A stretch of 64,000 nucleotides of DNA, taken from the NCBI GenBank assembly GCA_013215505.1, contig JABSQZ010000010.1:162092-226091 (forward strand), given 5' to 3'. Numbering within the stretch: the stretch's first letter is position 1; each line of letters begins with the position of its first letter. The notes beneath the pieces were generated by a model. That model did not search any database. It was given only the letters and a program-made list of their open reading frames with translations, and had not been told where the DNA came from. The DNA is from Oceanospirillaceae bacterium (GTDB taxonomy: Bacteria; Pseudomonadota; Gammaproteobacteria; Pseudomonadales; Balneatricaceae). Below, piece by piece: positions 28,457 through 38,580 of this stretch. The translations under genes and the position numbers were made by a program.

Positions 28457-28488
28457 ACTCTATTCCAAAACTCGGCCTGTTAAATTGA

Positions 28489-29190
28489 TCATTTTTGCTT
28501 CTTCGATAGCAATAAGTCCCGGCTATTTAACACTCTCCCCTCGAGCAGACTGTCTATTTGCAATCGCATAAAACGCTTAGCCGAACGTTTGACCGCTTCA
28601 TCAACATAATCATCATTGGCAATCGCCAGCAGGTGATGGCCGTGAAAGTATCGGGACTTGTGCTGCTCTTGTATGACAGTAACCGGGGTTAACAGTTTCT
28701 GCTCAAGCTGATAACAGTAGATAACGGATGCTTGGATTTGTGTCAGATCTACGCAGTAACCTAACTCAGCGATTAACTGGCGCTCAAAGATACGCAGTGG
28801 TATTTCAATATCCGCATCGATAAGGGAATTAATAAGATATTGATAATAGACAAACAGTTTAGGCTGAGGGTCAAAAACTGCCAGTAATTTATGCAGTAGC
28901 TCGTTGGCATAGAGGGCACAGATTAACGGTTTTCCCTTTAACAGTCCGTTATAACCAGCACTTTCCGCCAAGGTTAAGGTTTTTAAATCATTGCGCCCTT
29001 GCCAGCTCACTTGCAGGGGCACAAAAGGCTGTAATATCCCTCTGATTTTTGAGCCCGGTCGGCGTAAGCCACGGCTAACCACACTGACTCTGCCGTGCTC
29101 CAGGGTGAGTAGGTCTACCAGTGCACTAGTATCTCGGTAGGGCCGGGTATGCAGTACATAGGCGGCCTGTCTCTCAACACGATAATTCAA
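28489..29190 (-). CDS. recO: DNA repair protein RecO
   Basis: RecO loads RecA onto gapped single-stranded DNA together with RecR. The 233-residue protein has the N-terminal OB fold (YVLHTRPYRDTSALVDLLT, GRVSVVSRGLRRPGSK) and a helical C-terminal domain; the zinc cysteines are not obvious. The start is TTG at 29190 with AGGTG 5-6 bases before it. It lies 19 bp downstream of era in the rnc-era-recO-acpS run. Confidence 0.93.
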   Translation of the reverse strand: MNYRVERQAAYVLHTRPYRDTSALVDLLTLEHGRVSVVSRGLRRPGSKIRGILQPFVPLQVSWQGRNDLKTLTLAESAGYNGLLKGKPLICALYANELLHKLLAVFDPQPKLFVYYQYLINSLIDADIEIPLRIFERQLIAELGYCVDLTQIQASVIYCYQLEQKLLTPVTVIQEQHKSRYFHGHHLLAIANDDYVDEAVKRSAKRFMRLQIDSLLEGRVLNSRDLLLSKKQK

Positions 29191-29209
29191 TAAAACACCT
29201 GAAGTATTG

Positions 29210-30154
29210 TTATCTACTAGGATTTAAATCGTAACCTAAACTGCGCAGCGCCCGCTCATCATCGGCCCAGCCACGACGGACTTTGACCCAGAGTTTGAGC
29301 ATTACTTTAGTATCGTAAAGGTGCTCGATGTCCAGGCGAGCGTCCCGACCGATGGTCTTCATTCGATCGCCCTTGTCGCCGATCAAAATACGCTTTTGCC
29401 CTTCGCGTTCAACCAAAATTAGTGCACTGATCGTCAGCAATTGATCGTCGCGGTAAAATTCTTCAATTTCTACGGTCGCGCCGTAGGGAACTTCATCTCC
29501 AACGTTGCGCATGACCTTTTCCCGGACAATTTCTGCAACCATAAAACGGCCGCTCCTGTCAGTAATTTGATCTTCGGGAAAGTGGTGATCACCTTCAGGC
29601 ATATAACTATTAATCAATCCTTCTAGCTTGTCTACATTAGTACCGGTTTTAGCCGATATGGGCAAAATTTCGGCGAAATCCATCATTGCAGAGACTTTTT
29701 CAATCTGTGGCAATAAGTCATTTTTATCGGCTAATTGATCGACTTTATTGATCACTAGAATAACCGGACAATCACAAAATTTAACTTTATCCAATACGAT
29801 TTGATCTTCTTCTGTCCAGGCCGTTCTATCTATCATAAAGATAGCTAAATCCACCCCGCGCAAGGCTTCGGAAGCTGCCCTATTCATATACCGATTCAAC
29901 GCTATATCTTTCTCTTTATGCAGCCCCGGTGTATCAACATAGACAACTTGACGATCACCTTCAGTTTTAATCCCAAAAATTTGATGCCGGGTAGTCTGAG
30001 GTTTCTTTGAAGTGATACTGAGTTTTTGTCCTAGGATATTATTCATCAAAGTGGACTTACCCATGTTAGGTCGGCCAACTATAGCGACAAAACCACACTT
30101 TTGATTGAGTTTCCCCTTAGCTGAAAAGAAATCATCGAGAAGATTATCACTCAT
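29210..30154 (-). CDS. era: GTPase Era
   Basis: Era binds the 3' end of 16S rRNA and checks 30S maturation. The 314 residues show G1 [13 protein letters not shown]3 DTPGLH, G4 NKVD and the C-terminal KH domain with [18 protein letters not shown]. Its ATG overlaps the rnc stop by four bases (ATGA), so the two are translationally coupled, as in E. coli. Confidence 0.97.
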   Translation of the reverse strand: MSDNLLDDFFSAKGKLNQKCGFVAIVGRPNMGKSTLMNNILGQKLSITSKKPQTTRHQIFGIKTEGDRQVVYVDTPGLHKEKDIALNRYMNRAASEALRGVDLAIFMIDRTAWTEEDQIVLDKVKFCDCPVILVINKVDQLADKNDLLPQIEKVSAMMDFAEILPISAKTGTNVDKLEGLINSYMPEGDHHFPEDQITDRSGRFMVAEIVREKVMRNVGDEVPYGATVEIEEFYRDDQLLTISALILVEREGQKRILIGDKGDRMKTIGRDARLDIEHLYDTKVMLKLWVKVRRGWADDERALRSLGYDLNPSR

Positions 30155-30816
30155 AATTTTACTCCGTGCTCTTGCAGCTGCTGCAGGGCAGACTTAGCCG
30201 ATTCCTGTTCCGCTTGTCTTCTGCTGTTGCCAACACCACTGGTCGATTGCTGTAACTCGGCGATAGTGCATTTAATATAAAAAGTTTGCTCGTGCGCTTC
30301 GCCTTCGACGTTTTCCAACTGATAATCGGGCAACGGTAAACGGCGACTCTGTAGATATTCCTGCAGGCGGGTCTTAGAGTCCTTCATGGTCTGCTCTAAA
30401 TTTAATTGCTGCAATCGAGATGCAAACCACTGCAATATGTGACCGCTAACAGTACTCATATCTGAATCTAAATAGATAGCACCTATCAAAGATTCAACCG
30501 AGTCCGCCAAAATGGAATCTCGACGGTATCCACCACTTTTCAGTTCTCCAGAACCGAGGCGTAGATAGTCGCCCATCTGCATATCACGGGCGATTTCCGC
30601 CAAAGTTTTGCCTTTTACCATCTGCGCTCGCAGGCGACTCAACTGTCCTTCTTTGGCCTCGGGAAAACGTTTATACAGGTCTTCTGCGATCACAAAGTTG
30701 ACAATCGAATCCCCCAAAAACTCTAATCGTTCGTTATTTTTTTTACCACAACTACGATGGGTAAGCGCCAATTCGCACAGACTGCTGTCTTTAAACTGAT
30801 AGTTGATGCGGCGCAT
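30151..30816 (-). CDS. rnc: Ribonuclease III
   Basis: RNase III cuts double-stranded RNA, including rRNA precursors. The 221-residue product has the signature [21 protein letters not shown], the second acid site [15 protein letters not shown] and a C-terminal dsRNA-binding domain ending [22 protein letters not shown] at 30816 with GGA 8 bases upstream is preferred over the TTG at 30843. It overlaps era. Confidence 0.96.
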   Translation of the reverse strand: MRRINYQFKDSSLCELALTHRSCGKKNNERLEFLGDSIVNFVIAEDLYKRFPEAKEGQLSRLRAQMVKGKTLAEIARDMQMGDYLRLGSGELKSGGYRRDSILADSVESLIGAIYLDSDMSTVSGHILQWFASRLQQLNLEQTMKDSKTRLQEYLQSRRLPLPDYQLENVEGEAHEQTFYIKCTIAELQQSTSGVGNSRRQAEQESAKSALQQLQEHGVKL

Positions 30817-30955
30817 CAATATTTCCGGGGATTTAATGATCAATGTATTAACTTCGTTTATCTTTGTTCAAATTTATGTATTGCTGCAACCTGGGCATCG
30901 ACTTTGTCAATGCACTAAACGGGTTGCAGTTACTGTGACTAACTCTATCTCGCCT

Positions 30956-31768
30956 TTATTTTATCAAGCGGGCCTTAGTGACATTCGGGATGCTCAAAAA
31001 TTCAGGCCAGTACATCCAGACTGCAAACGCTTTACCAACTAACAGATTGTCCGGAACAAACTTCCAGAAACGACTATCACTGCTACTGTCTCGGTTGTCT
31101 CCCATCACAAAGTAGTGCCCAGCCGGTACTTGCCACTCGCCTTCACCGCCACCCGTTTTGCGACCGTTAGTATATATTTCATGTTCCACCCCAGATAAGT
31201 TTTCGTCAAATAATATATTGGGGCTGTAATTGGCCTTAAAGTTTTTTTGCTGTGCCACGCCATTGACAAAAATAGTCTTATTTTTATAAGTGATCACATC
31301 ACCTGGCAGACCAATCAGACGCTTAATGTAGTTAATAGATGGATCCAGCGGGTATTTAAATACTACTACATCACCACGTTGCGGATCTCCGACAGGCACA
31401 ATTTTAGTATTGATAACCGGTAGTCGCAGTCCATAACTGAATTTATTCACTAAAATAAAGTCACCAATTTTCAAGGTTGGCAACATAGACCCTGAGGGAA
31501 TCTGAAAAGGCTCTACCAAAAAAGAGCGCAATACCATGACAAATGCAATGACCGGGAACATTGAACGCGACAAGTCAGCCCAACCCGGTAAATTTTCTAT
31601 CTTGCGCAACTGCTCATCAGTTAATTCTTGTTCGGCGGCCTCGGCAGCTTTTATCGCTGCATCTAACCTGTCCTGCCTTGTTGGTGCAAACCAGACCTTA
31701 TCGATAAACCAGCCAGCACCGGTAACAAAGGTCAGTACTACTAACACTAGGGCAAAATCAAAATTCAT
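30956..31768 (-). CDS. lepB: Signal peptidase I
   Basis: LepB cleaves signal peptides at the outer face of the inner membrane. The 270-residue protein has two membrane spans (3-22 and about 70-86). The catalytic serine is in IPSGSMLPTLKIGD (Ser94) and the lysine in INYIKRLIGLPGD (Lys149). The box GHYFVMGDNRDSSSDSRFW is clear. It follows lepA by 86 bp and precedes rnc by 139 bp. Confidence 0.97.
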   Translation of the reverse strand: MNFDFALVLVVLTFVTGAGWFIDKVWFAPTRQDRLDAAIKAAEAAEQELTDEQLRKIENLPGWADLSRSMFPVIAFVMVLRSFLVEPFQIPSGSMLPTLKIGDFILVNKFSYGLRLPVINTKIVPVGDPQRGDVVVFKYPLDPSINYIKRLIGLPGDVITYKNKTIFVNGVAQQKNFKANYSPNILFDENLSGVEHEIYTNGRKTGGGEGEWQVPAGHYFVMGDNRDSSSDSRFWKFVPDNLLVGKAFAVWMYWPEFLSIPNVTKARLIK

Positions 31769-31854
31769 CTAAATTCCTTTATTATAATAATAAAATAACA
31801 GACTGATTTAATCGTCTTTAGTTCAGTCTGTGTCTGGTTTTACTGGATCAAAAC

Positions 31855-33654
31855 CTAACTGTCTATCTTTAATACCGCCAGGAAAGCTTCCTGAGGAATC
31901 TGCACACTGCCTACTTGTTTCATGCGCTTCTTGCCCGCTTTTTGCTTTTGCAACAGCTTCTTCTTACGGCTGACATCGCCACCGTAACATTTTGCAATAA
32001 CGTTTTTGCGCAGGGCTTTAACGGTAGTACGAGCAATAATCTTTCCACCCAATGCCGCTTGAATCGCCACATCAAACATCTGCCGGGGGATCAGCTCTTT
32101 CATTTTGTCACAGAGTAGACGGCCGCGGTACTGAGAGTTATCTTTGTGTAATATCAGCGACAGGGCATCGACTTTTTCGCTGTTGATCAATATATCCATA
32201 CGTACTAGTTCAGCCGGCTCAAAGCGGATAAAATTGTATTCCAGTGATGCGTAACCACGACTTACCGACTTCAGTCTATCAAAGAAATCTAACACCACTT
32301 CCGCCATAGGTAACTCGTAGCTGACCTGCACTTGTTTGCCCACATACAACATATGCTTTTGCACACCGCGCTTCTCTACACACAGACCAATGACTTGTCC
32401 CAGGTACTCCTGCGGCACAAGAATACTCGCCTTGACGATGGGCTCGCGCATCCCTCTGACTCTGGCGGGATCCGGCAACTTAGAGGGGCTATCGATCTGT
32501 ACAACGTCACCGTTGTGCAGCTCAACTTCATAAATAACGGTTGGCGCAGTGGTAATCAAGTCCAGATCGTATTCACGCTCTAATCGCTCCTGGATAATTT
32601 CCATGTGCAGCATGCCCAGGAAGCCGCAGCGAAAGCCAAAACCTAGCGCATCAGAACTCTCCGGTTCAAAAAACAGTGAAGCATCATTTAGTCGCAACTT
32701 GTCTAACGCTTCTCTGAAGTCTTCGTAATCATCTGAGTTAGTTGGAAACAAACCGGCATATACTTGCGGTTGGACTTTTTTAAAGCCTTCCAGAGCCGGC
32801 GTTTCTTTGGTTTTTAAATGGGTGATAGTGTCTCCCACTGGAGCCCCGTGGATATCTTTAATACCCGCAACTATGTAGCCTACCTCGCCCGCTTTGAGAT
32901 TGTCTGTAGGAGTTCTCTTTGGAGTGAATACCCCGACCGAATCAACCTGATAGGATTGACCCGTAGTTTTCATCACTATTCTATCTTTCTTGCGTATAGT
33001 GCCGTTCATCACCCGAACTAATGATACCACCCCCAAATACGGGTCGAACCAGGAATCTATGATCAGCGCTTGTAACGGGTCATCAACATTCCCATCGGGA
33101 GCGGGAATGGTTTGTATAATGGCTTCCAGTGCGTCTTGAATGCCCAAGCCACTTTTGGCTGACATAAGCACCACATCGGATGCATCTATGCCGATTACTT
33201 CTTCAATTTCTTCTTTAACCCGCTCGGGATCTGCCTGTGGCAAATCCATTTTATTAAGCACCGGCAATACTTCCAGCCCCTGCTCCAGGGCAGTATAACA
33301 ATTGGCCACAGATTGAGCCTCGACACCTTGGGCGGCGTCAACCACCAGTAACGCACCTTCGCAAGCCGCGAGTGAACGTGACACTTCATAGGAAAAATCA
33401 ACATGCCCCGGAGTGTCAATAAAATTAAGCTGGTAAGTTTTTCCATCTCTGGACTCGTAATCCAAGGTGACACTTTGCGCTTTTATGGTGATGCCACGCT
33501 CGCGTTCAATGTCCATTGAATCGAGGACTTGAGCCGCCATTTCGCGATCAGACAATCCGCCACAATGTTGAATAAACCGATCTGACAAGGTGGATTTGCC
33601 GTGATCGATATGGGCGATAATAGAAAAATTTCGGATATGTTCTAGATTGCTCAC
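31855..33654 (-). CDS. lepA: Elongation factor 4
   Basis: LepA (EF4) is a ribosome-associated GTPase related to EF-G. The 599 residues match the family length exactly. [14 protein letters not shown] (G1), [12 protein letters not shown] (G3) and NKMDLP (G4) are present, with the LepA-specific C-terminal [19 protein letters not shown]. The start is GTG. It begins the lepA-lepB-rnc-era block, downstream of degQ/mucD. Confidence 0.98.
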   Translation of the reverse strand: MSNLEHIRNFSIIAHIDHGKSTLSDRFIQHCGGLSDREMAAQVLDSMDIERERGITIKAQSVTLDYESRDGKTYQLNFIDTPGHVDFSYEVSRSLAACEGALLVVDAAQGVEAQSVANCYTALEQGLEVLPVLNKMDLPQADPERVKEEIEEVIGIDASDVVLMSAKSGLGIQDALEAIIQTIPAPDGNVDDPLQALIIDSWFDPYLGVVSLVRVMNGTIRKKDRIVMKTTGQSYQVDSVGVFTPKRTPTDNLKAGEVGYIVAGIKDIHGAPVGDTITHLKTKETPALEGFKKVQPQVYAGLFPTNSDDYEDFREALDKLRLNDASLFFEPESSDALGFGFRCGFLGMLHMEIIQERLEREYDLDLITTAPTVIYEVELHNGDVVQIDSPSKLPDPARVRGMREPIVKASILVPQEYLGQVIGLCVEKRGVQKHMLYVGKQVQVSYELPMAEVVLDFFDRLKSVSRGYASLEYNFIRFEPAELVRMDILINSEKVDALSLILHKDNSQYRGRLLCDKMKELIPRQMFDVAIQAALGGKIIARTTVKALRKNVIAKCYGGDVSRKKKLLQKQKAGKKRMKQVGSVQIPQEAFLAVLKIDS

Positions 33655-33906
33655 AAATGGGATCTCAAACTAAACTATGGTTAATATAAAGAAAGGCGCG
33701 ATATTTTATCCTATTCTATGGCACTGGGATAGATGTTTAGATCAATTAACGCATAACTGGAAATTTTGCATGAGCCGATCTCTGGTGTATTTATGCACGC
33801 ATTTCTGCTGATCTAAACCCCAGAGCGACAAAACTCCGGCATTTGCCAGAGTCATGTTTTAAATACCGACATATACTGCCAGTGTTTTTAGTGTAGCTGG
33901 GCGTCA

Positions 33907-35352
33907 CTACTCATCGAACTTTATCGGCACAAACAATGGCGAAGCCCTGCGCACAATACGCATAGGTAGGGATTTGTTTTTCGGCGCAGCTTCTATGACC
34001 TCTAACAAATGTGATACCGATTGAATTTTTGTACCATTGAGCATGGTAATTACATCACCGGGAATAAGACCTGCTCTGGCGCCAACACCGTCTTTAATTT
34101 GTTTTATCAACACTCCACTGGAAAGATTCAACGCTTCTTTTTGCGCGCTGGATAAATCTTCCAACAACACATCGAGGGGATTATTCGCCTGGGCAGTACC
34201 AGGGGATCGAGGCTTCTTACTGGCCAATGCCTTCTCACTTGGCAGCGTGCCAATCACCAGGGACAAACTCATTGATTCACCCGATCTGACAATTTGCAGC
34301 TGAGCTTCATTTCCCGGCGACACCACACCTACCTTATGCGGCAGGTCGGCCGATAAGTTTATTGGAGCGCCTTCAAATTTGAGAATAATATCTCCCTCTT
34401 GCAGTCCACCTGCTTCAGCGGGACTGCCCGGTAATACTTTAACCACTAGCGCCCCCTCTGCTTTTTCCAAACCAAATGACTCAGCGAGGTCTTTACTCAC
34501 TTCCTGAATAATGACTCCCAGCCAGCCGCGACTGACAAAACCATGTTCACGTAACTGACCTACTACATTCATCGCAATATCTATAGGTATTGCGAAGGAC
34601 AACCCCATAAAGCCACCTGACCTTGTATATATCTGCGAGTTAATACCAACCACTTCACCTGCTAAGTTAAACAGTGGTCCCCCTGAGTTTCCCGGGTTAA
34701 TCGCCACGTCTGTTTGAATAAACGGCACGTAAGTCTCACTGCGTAGCGCACGCCCGGTGGCACTGACAATACCGGCTGTCACTGAGTGATCAAAACCGAA
34801 CGGCGAGCCTATGGCCAGCACCCATTGCCCAGGCTGCAGATCAGCAGAACTACCCAATTTCACAACAGGCAGATCTGAGGCTGCAATTTTTAGCAGCGCA
34901 ATATCCGAGCGCCTATCTGAGCCTATCACCTCCGCCTCAAGCTCTCTGCGATCATTCAGGCGTACCAAAACTTTTTCTGCATCTTTGATGACGTGATAGT
35001 TAGTTAAAATATAACCGTCATCACTGATGATAAAGCCCGATCCCAAAGATTCAGGTTTAACTCTTTCCCTGGGGCTAGGTACGCGCCCCGGAGAGGGGAA
35101 AAAAGGTTTGAATATTTCAGGTATGTCTTCGCCTTTTGGGGTCTTAAAACCAAAAGCACCAGGCTCCTTGATTTTTTTGATGGTAGAAATATTCACCACA
35201 GCCGGAGCAGACTCTTTTACCAAAGACATGAAATCAGGAAGCTCAGCCCTGAGTATCTGTGACGTTGTCAGCATCACTAGCAGGGTAATCGCAATGGCAG
35301 CAGATTTGAACGCGCTAAAGCTATCGTTTTTACACACAATTTGATTGATCAT
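33907..35352 (-). CDS. mucD: DegQ/MucD-type periplasmic serine endoprotease
   Basis: An HtrA-family quality-control protease of the periplasm. A signal peptide (about 1-36) is followed by the trypsin-like domain with His120 (TNYHVIKD), Asp150 (SDIALLKI) and Ser223 (INPGNSGGPLFN), then two PDZ domains (about 265-355 and 395-475). Its place after rseC and before lepA is that of Pseudomonas mucD. In such genomes it restrains the sigma-E/AlgU envelope response. DegQ would be an equally valid name. Confidence 0.93.
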   Translation of the reverse strand: MINQIVCKNDSFSAFKSAAIAITLLVMLTTSQILRAELPDFMSLVKESAPAVVNISTIKKIKEPGAFGFKTPKGEDIPEIFKPFFPSPGRVPSPRERVKPESLGSGFIISDDGYILTNYHVIKDAEKVLVRLNDRRELEAEVIGSDRRSDIALLKIAASDLPVVKLGSSADLQPGQWVLAIGSPFGFDHSVTAGIVSATGRALRSETYVPFIQTDVAINPGNSGGPLFNLAGEVVGINSQIYTRSGGFMGLSFAIPIDIAMNVVGQLREHGFVSRGWLGVIIQEVSKDLAESFGLEKAEGALVVKVLPGSPAEAGGLQEGDIILKFEGAPINLSADLPHKVGVVSPGNEAQLQIVRSGESMSLSLVIGTLPSEKALASKKPRSPGTAQANNPLDVLLEDLSSAQKEALNLSSGVLIKQIKDGVGARAGLIPGDVITMLNGTKIQSVSHLLEVIEAAPKNKSLPMRIVRRASPLFVPIKFDE

Positions 35353-35436
35353 TTAATACCTTCCATAAAACACACTGTCCATTTCATTTTAATCTGAATA
35401 CGTACTTGAGATTACTGAAGCCTATCAGCAAAATCC

Positions 35437-35874
35437 TTAAACCACGATTTTGAGCACAACCAACTGATAATTTGCATCCTGTTGATATTTTTGGCAGAAA
35501 ATTCTAATCAGATAGAAGCTTAGCACCAATGCCGAGAAAGACGCAGTGATCACTTGCCACTCGGGGCCATCGGCAGCCGTAACGATTAAGCCTATTGTAA
35601 ACATCATCACTAGCGGCAACAAATAGAGCAATATTGATGCCCGAACAAAACTCTGCTCATCTATCCCGACGACGACTGTATCGCCAATAGTGATACTTAA
35701 ATTATCTGGGTTGGAGACCGGAATATTGATCATTTTCGCAGCGGCCCATTGCGCAATGGCACTTTGCCCACAGTCATTACTTGCCGAACACTTACCACAG
35801 GCTGAGTTTCTACTGGTCTCAACTAAAATTTGATTGCTTTCAACTGCCACAACCAATGCTTGCTCTTCTATCAT
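35437..35874 (-). CDS. rseC: SoxR-reducing system / RseC family membrane protein
   Basis: A 145-residue protein with a cysteine cluster near the start (SACGKCSASNDCGQSA, as in RseC/MucC) and two membrane spans (about 78-97 and 105-125). In E. coli rseC belongs to the rpoE operon and the Rsx/Rnf-linked SoxR-reducing system. Here it is separated from rseA by a 431-bp gap where rseB/mucB would be expected. Confidence 0.9.
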   Translation of the reverse strand: MIEEQALVVAVESNQILVETSRNSACGKCSASNDCGQSAIAQWAAAKMINIPVSNPDNLSITIGDTVVVGIDEQSFVRASILLYLLPLVMMFTIGLIVTAADGPEWQVITASFSALVLSFYLIRIFCQKYQQDANYQLVVLKIVV

Positions 35875-36305
35875 TATATTGCCGGTAAATTACGAAATTA
35901 CTGTTGAAGACCCTGGCCAGCTTAAAACTATAGACTTTTTTGATAAACTGCGGGGAATATATTAACTGCGCCAGTACTGAAACACAAAAACATGGAGAAA
36001 GGGAGGATTGTCTTAGCTCTGCCCGAAGCTCTTACGCTATAAAAATTTCCAACAGTACTTCAAGGCTTCTTCTGCAAACTCATTTGCATAGGTTTAGTGA
36101 TTGTTTAAGTTTTCTAAATTGATCGTACAGGGGAATACGACCAATTTAAAAAGACTTAAAACTCCTGAAAAATCACTCGCGGCCTAATCACTCACAAAAG
36201 ACCAATTTTCCAGTATTTGTTTTGGCATCTTTCGACACCTCAATATTCAGCAACTAACACTTGCGCTACAGCCACTACAACAATAAGCGCAAAAGCTGCT
36301 TCCAG
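35875..36305. other. Gap between rseA hybrid and rseC where rseB would be expected
   Basis: No gene-like frame on either strand. An inverted repeat AAATTGATCGTA (36116-36127) / TACGACCAATTT (36136-36147), one mismatch, could be a terminator or mRNA hairpin. The usual rseB/mucB coding sequence (about 950 bp) is absent. Confidence 0.55.
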
Positions 36306-37157
36306 TTACTCTGTTGCAGCCTCCACCGATGCCGCGATTTTTGCAGCCACATCTTGCGACACTGGCCCTACTACTGTGATAAAACTATTTTCAGCCCGTA
36401 CACCAAAGGCTAATAACTCATCGCTATTAATCATCCCCTGTGAGGCAACTTGAGAGCCTAAAGGCTCAATATTAATAGAGACATTAGACTCACCATTAGA
36501 GAACAGTAAAACCTCAGCGGCAGCAGTTACTCTATGCTCTATTTTGGTAAATCCCTGTGGTAGCCAATTGACTTGCCAGCTGGCTGTTTTGGCATAAGTC
36601 ATGTCTCTATGTTGCTGGATATATTGACCCATGCCGTAAGCTGTGCGAACCACGTCCGGCGCAACCGCTTGCGCGGACACAGAGACTGTCGACAAATTAC
36701 TGCCGTACTGACCTTGAGGAAAACCACTGTTCCCCCCTGCTAGGCTGGCTAATTCAACCGTAGCCGATGGGCTGACGTCTACAGCACTAAATTGCTGGGA
36801 ACCCAATAGTACCGCAGCGGTAACAGAGGCAGCCACTGCCATACTGGCCATCGGCTTCCACCATAAAGTCTTACCTGATTCCAACTCACTTTTAGCACTG
36901 GCCTCCGCCTCTGCTATAGTGGTTGCATCATAACTAGGCTCTGCTTCAAGCGCACTGCTCACTCGTGAGACCAAGTCAATTTTGGCTGATAGGTTAACAG
37001 AGCGTCCTTTAATAACGTCTTGAGCTAAATGATACCTTAGCCATTTGGCCTTCAGCTCTTCATCGTTTGCAGTGCGCTCAATAACTCTGCGCAATTCAAA
37101 CTCTTCAATTTCACCGTCCATCATCGCCGATAGTGGTTCAAGTGATTTTTGGTACAT
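36306..37157 (-). CDS. rseA: Anti-sigma-E factor: RseA-like head and membrane span joined to an RseB/MucB C-terminal-like domain
   Basis: A 283-residue protein, longer than RseA (216) or MucA (194). Residues 1-75 are the sigma-binding domain (SLEPLSAMMDGEIEEFELRR, WLRYHLAQDVIKG). One membrane span lies at about 101-120. The periplasmic end (192-283) reads ASWQVNWLPQGFTKIEHR, VLLFSNGESNVSINIEPLG and FITVVGPVSQDVAAKIAASV. This is the strand order of the MucB/RseB C-terminal domain (WLPxGF, LFSDG, VxxVGE, A-xI-A-S). The lipid-sensing N-terminal half of RseB is missing. It follows rpoE by 88 bp. The head assignment is firm; the RseB-C match is by eye. Confidence 0.8.
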   Translation of the reverse strand: MYQKSLEPLSAMMDGEIEEFELRRVIERTANDEELKAKWLRYHLAQDVIKGRSVNLSAKIDLVSRVSSALEAEPSYDATTIAEAEASAKSELESGKTLWWKPMASMAVAASVTAAVLLGSQQFSAVDVSPSATVELASLAGGNSGFPQGQYGSNLSTVSVSAQAVAPDVVRTAYGMGQYIQQHRDMTYAKTASWQVNWLPQGFTKIEHRVTAAAEVLLFSNGESNVSINIEPLGSQVASQGMINSDELLAFGVRAENSFITVVGPVSQDVAAKIAASVEAATE

Positions 37158-37245
37158 TATCTAGGTACTCCTGACAGATAAATCATTTTTTATTTTTAGC
37201 AAATACTAAACCGCGGTACAGGTTAAAAAGCTCAATTAATACTAC

Positions 37246-37830
37246 TTACCTTAAAAATGGGGACACCTCTTTATCAATGGCCTCCCGCGCTCTAAAGATT
37301 CTGGATCTGACTGTTCCCACCGGGCAGTCCATAATCACTGAAATATCTTCATAGCTCATATCTTCAAATTCGCGCAGCGTTAAAGCGACTCTTAAATCCA
37401 CCGGCAATTGATTGAGTACGTTTTTAATCACTTGATCTATTTCTTCTTTAATTAGATTGCTTTCAGGGCTACCTAGATCATGTAATTTATTTTCGCCTTC
37501 AAAGTATTGCGCATCCGCTACATCTATGTCCACATCCGGAGGCCTACGACCTCTGGACACTAAATGATTCTTTGCTGTGTTTATTGCTATTCGATATAGC
37601 CAAGTGTAAAAAGCACTGTCACCTCTGAACCTGGGCAGTGCCCGGTATGCCTTGATGAAAGCTTCCTGAGAGATATCCAGCGCTTCGTCCTGATCGAAAA
37701 CGTAACGACCAATCAGTGCAATAATCTTGTGCTGATATTTACCCACCAGCAAATCAAATGCGCGCTTATCTCCCTCTTGTACTCTTTTTACTAGCTGCTT
37801 ATCGATTTCAGCGTTGTTCTCGCCCGACAC
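37246..37830 (-). CDS. rpoE: RNA polymerase sigma-E factor (RpoE/AlgU)
   Basis: An ECF sigma factor for envelope stress. The 194-residue protein has region 2 (FDLLVGKYQHKIIALIGRYV, DALDISQEAFIKAYRALPRF, YTWLYRIAINTAKNHLVSRG) and region 4 (LPVDLRVALTLREFEDMSYE, CPVGTVRSRIFRAREAI). It starts with GTG at 37830, with AAGGG 8 bases upstream. It is first in the rpoE-rseA run, divergent from nadB as in many gammaproteobacteria. A sigma-E-like promoter lies about 290 bp upstream. Confidence 0.97.
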   Translation of the reverse strand: MSGENNAEIDKQLVKRVQEGDKRAFDLLVGKYQHKIIALIGRYVFDQDEALDISQEAFIKAYRALPRFRGDSAFYTWLYRIAINTAKNHLVSRGRRPPDVDIDVADAQYFEGENKLHDLGSPESNLIKEEIDQVIKNVLNQLPVDLRVALTLREFEDMSYEDISVIMDCPVGTVRSRIFRAREAIDKEVSPFLR

Positions 37831-38580
37831 TTAAAACCCTTAATATAAAAAACTCAACCAAGCCCGAAAACTGACATTGATGATCACAACAAACCTTGTA
37901 CGCTGTGCTTCAAATCAATGCCCGCTATGGGCAACTAATACACATGCCAGGACATTTTCCCTAGCGGTCGAACCGAGATTACTGACATATATGAGTGACG
38001 GTTGTATAAATAGTTCCGTTATTCACAAAAATTATCAATTTAATTTTCAGACGGCTTTGATTCACGCTAAATTAACCTTAAATTCATTTAATTCAATAAG
38101 ATTAATAGCCGTAAAATATGACTATAAATACCTTTTCAAGTTCAAAAATTCAGTTACAGGCCAGGTAAATAGATTCAGTGAATGCAGCTGTGAAAAAATC
38201 CGGTCTATATTCCAGGCTATTATGCGCGCCAATATGTACCAAGCTGGTCGGCACAAAGAGCGCCTCATTGAGATTAGCCAAACCGCTAGTGCTACTTTCA
38301 GAAGTACAGCCGCAACGGTTTTCTCAGACGCCGGACAACAGCGCGCAGAATCGATTATTAACTGATTATGAGCACAGCGACATGCGCCATTTATATTGTA
38401 TTTAAGTAACTGCTGCTATTAACCTTTACTGTCACCACTAGCGATAATTTAAAGGTATCTTTGTTCTTATTTGACTGGCTTTTTGACCGGCAAAGTCGTT
38501 AAATCCGTGCTGGTACTTTATATTCCTGAATTTAAGTAGCATATTCCAATAGCCAAATACTAAAAAGTAGTTATGTGATT
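37831..38580. other. Divergent region between rpoE and nadB
   Basis: A 750-bp, AT-rich gap. A 162-codon plus-strand ORF within it (37877-38365) has no family resemblance and odd composition, so I do not credit it. A candidate sigma-E promoter for rpoE is listed separately; the nadB promoter was not resolved. Confidence 0.5.
38117..38143 (-). promoter_or_regulatory. Candidate sigma-E promoter of rpoE
   Basis: On the minus strand GAACTT (38143-38138) is followed after exactly 16 bases by TCATA (38121-38117). The E. coli sigma-E consensus is GAACTT-N16-TCnnA. It would give autoregulation with a leader of about 280 nt. Found by eye only. Confidence 0.45.

Noticed and set aside
32332..33021. Plus-strand ORFs within lepA
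   Set aside because: Shadow frames of the well-conserved minus-strand lepA gene.
37877..38365. 162-codon plus-strand ORF between rpoE and nadB
   Set aside because: Low-complexity, cysteine- and serine-scattered translation with no family resemblance, in an AT-rich promoter region; it overlaps the candidate sigma-E promoter.
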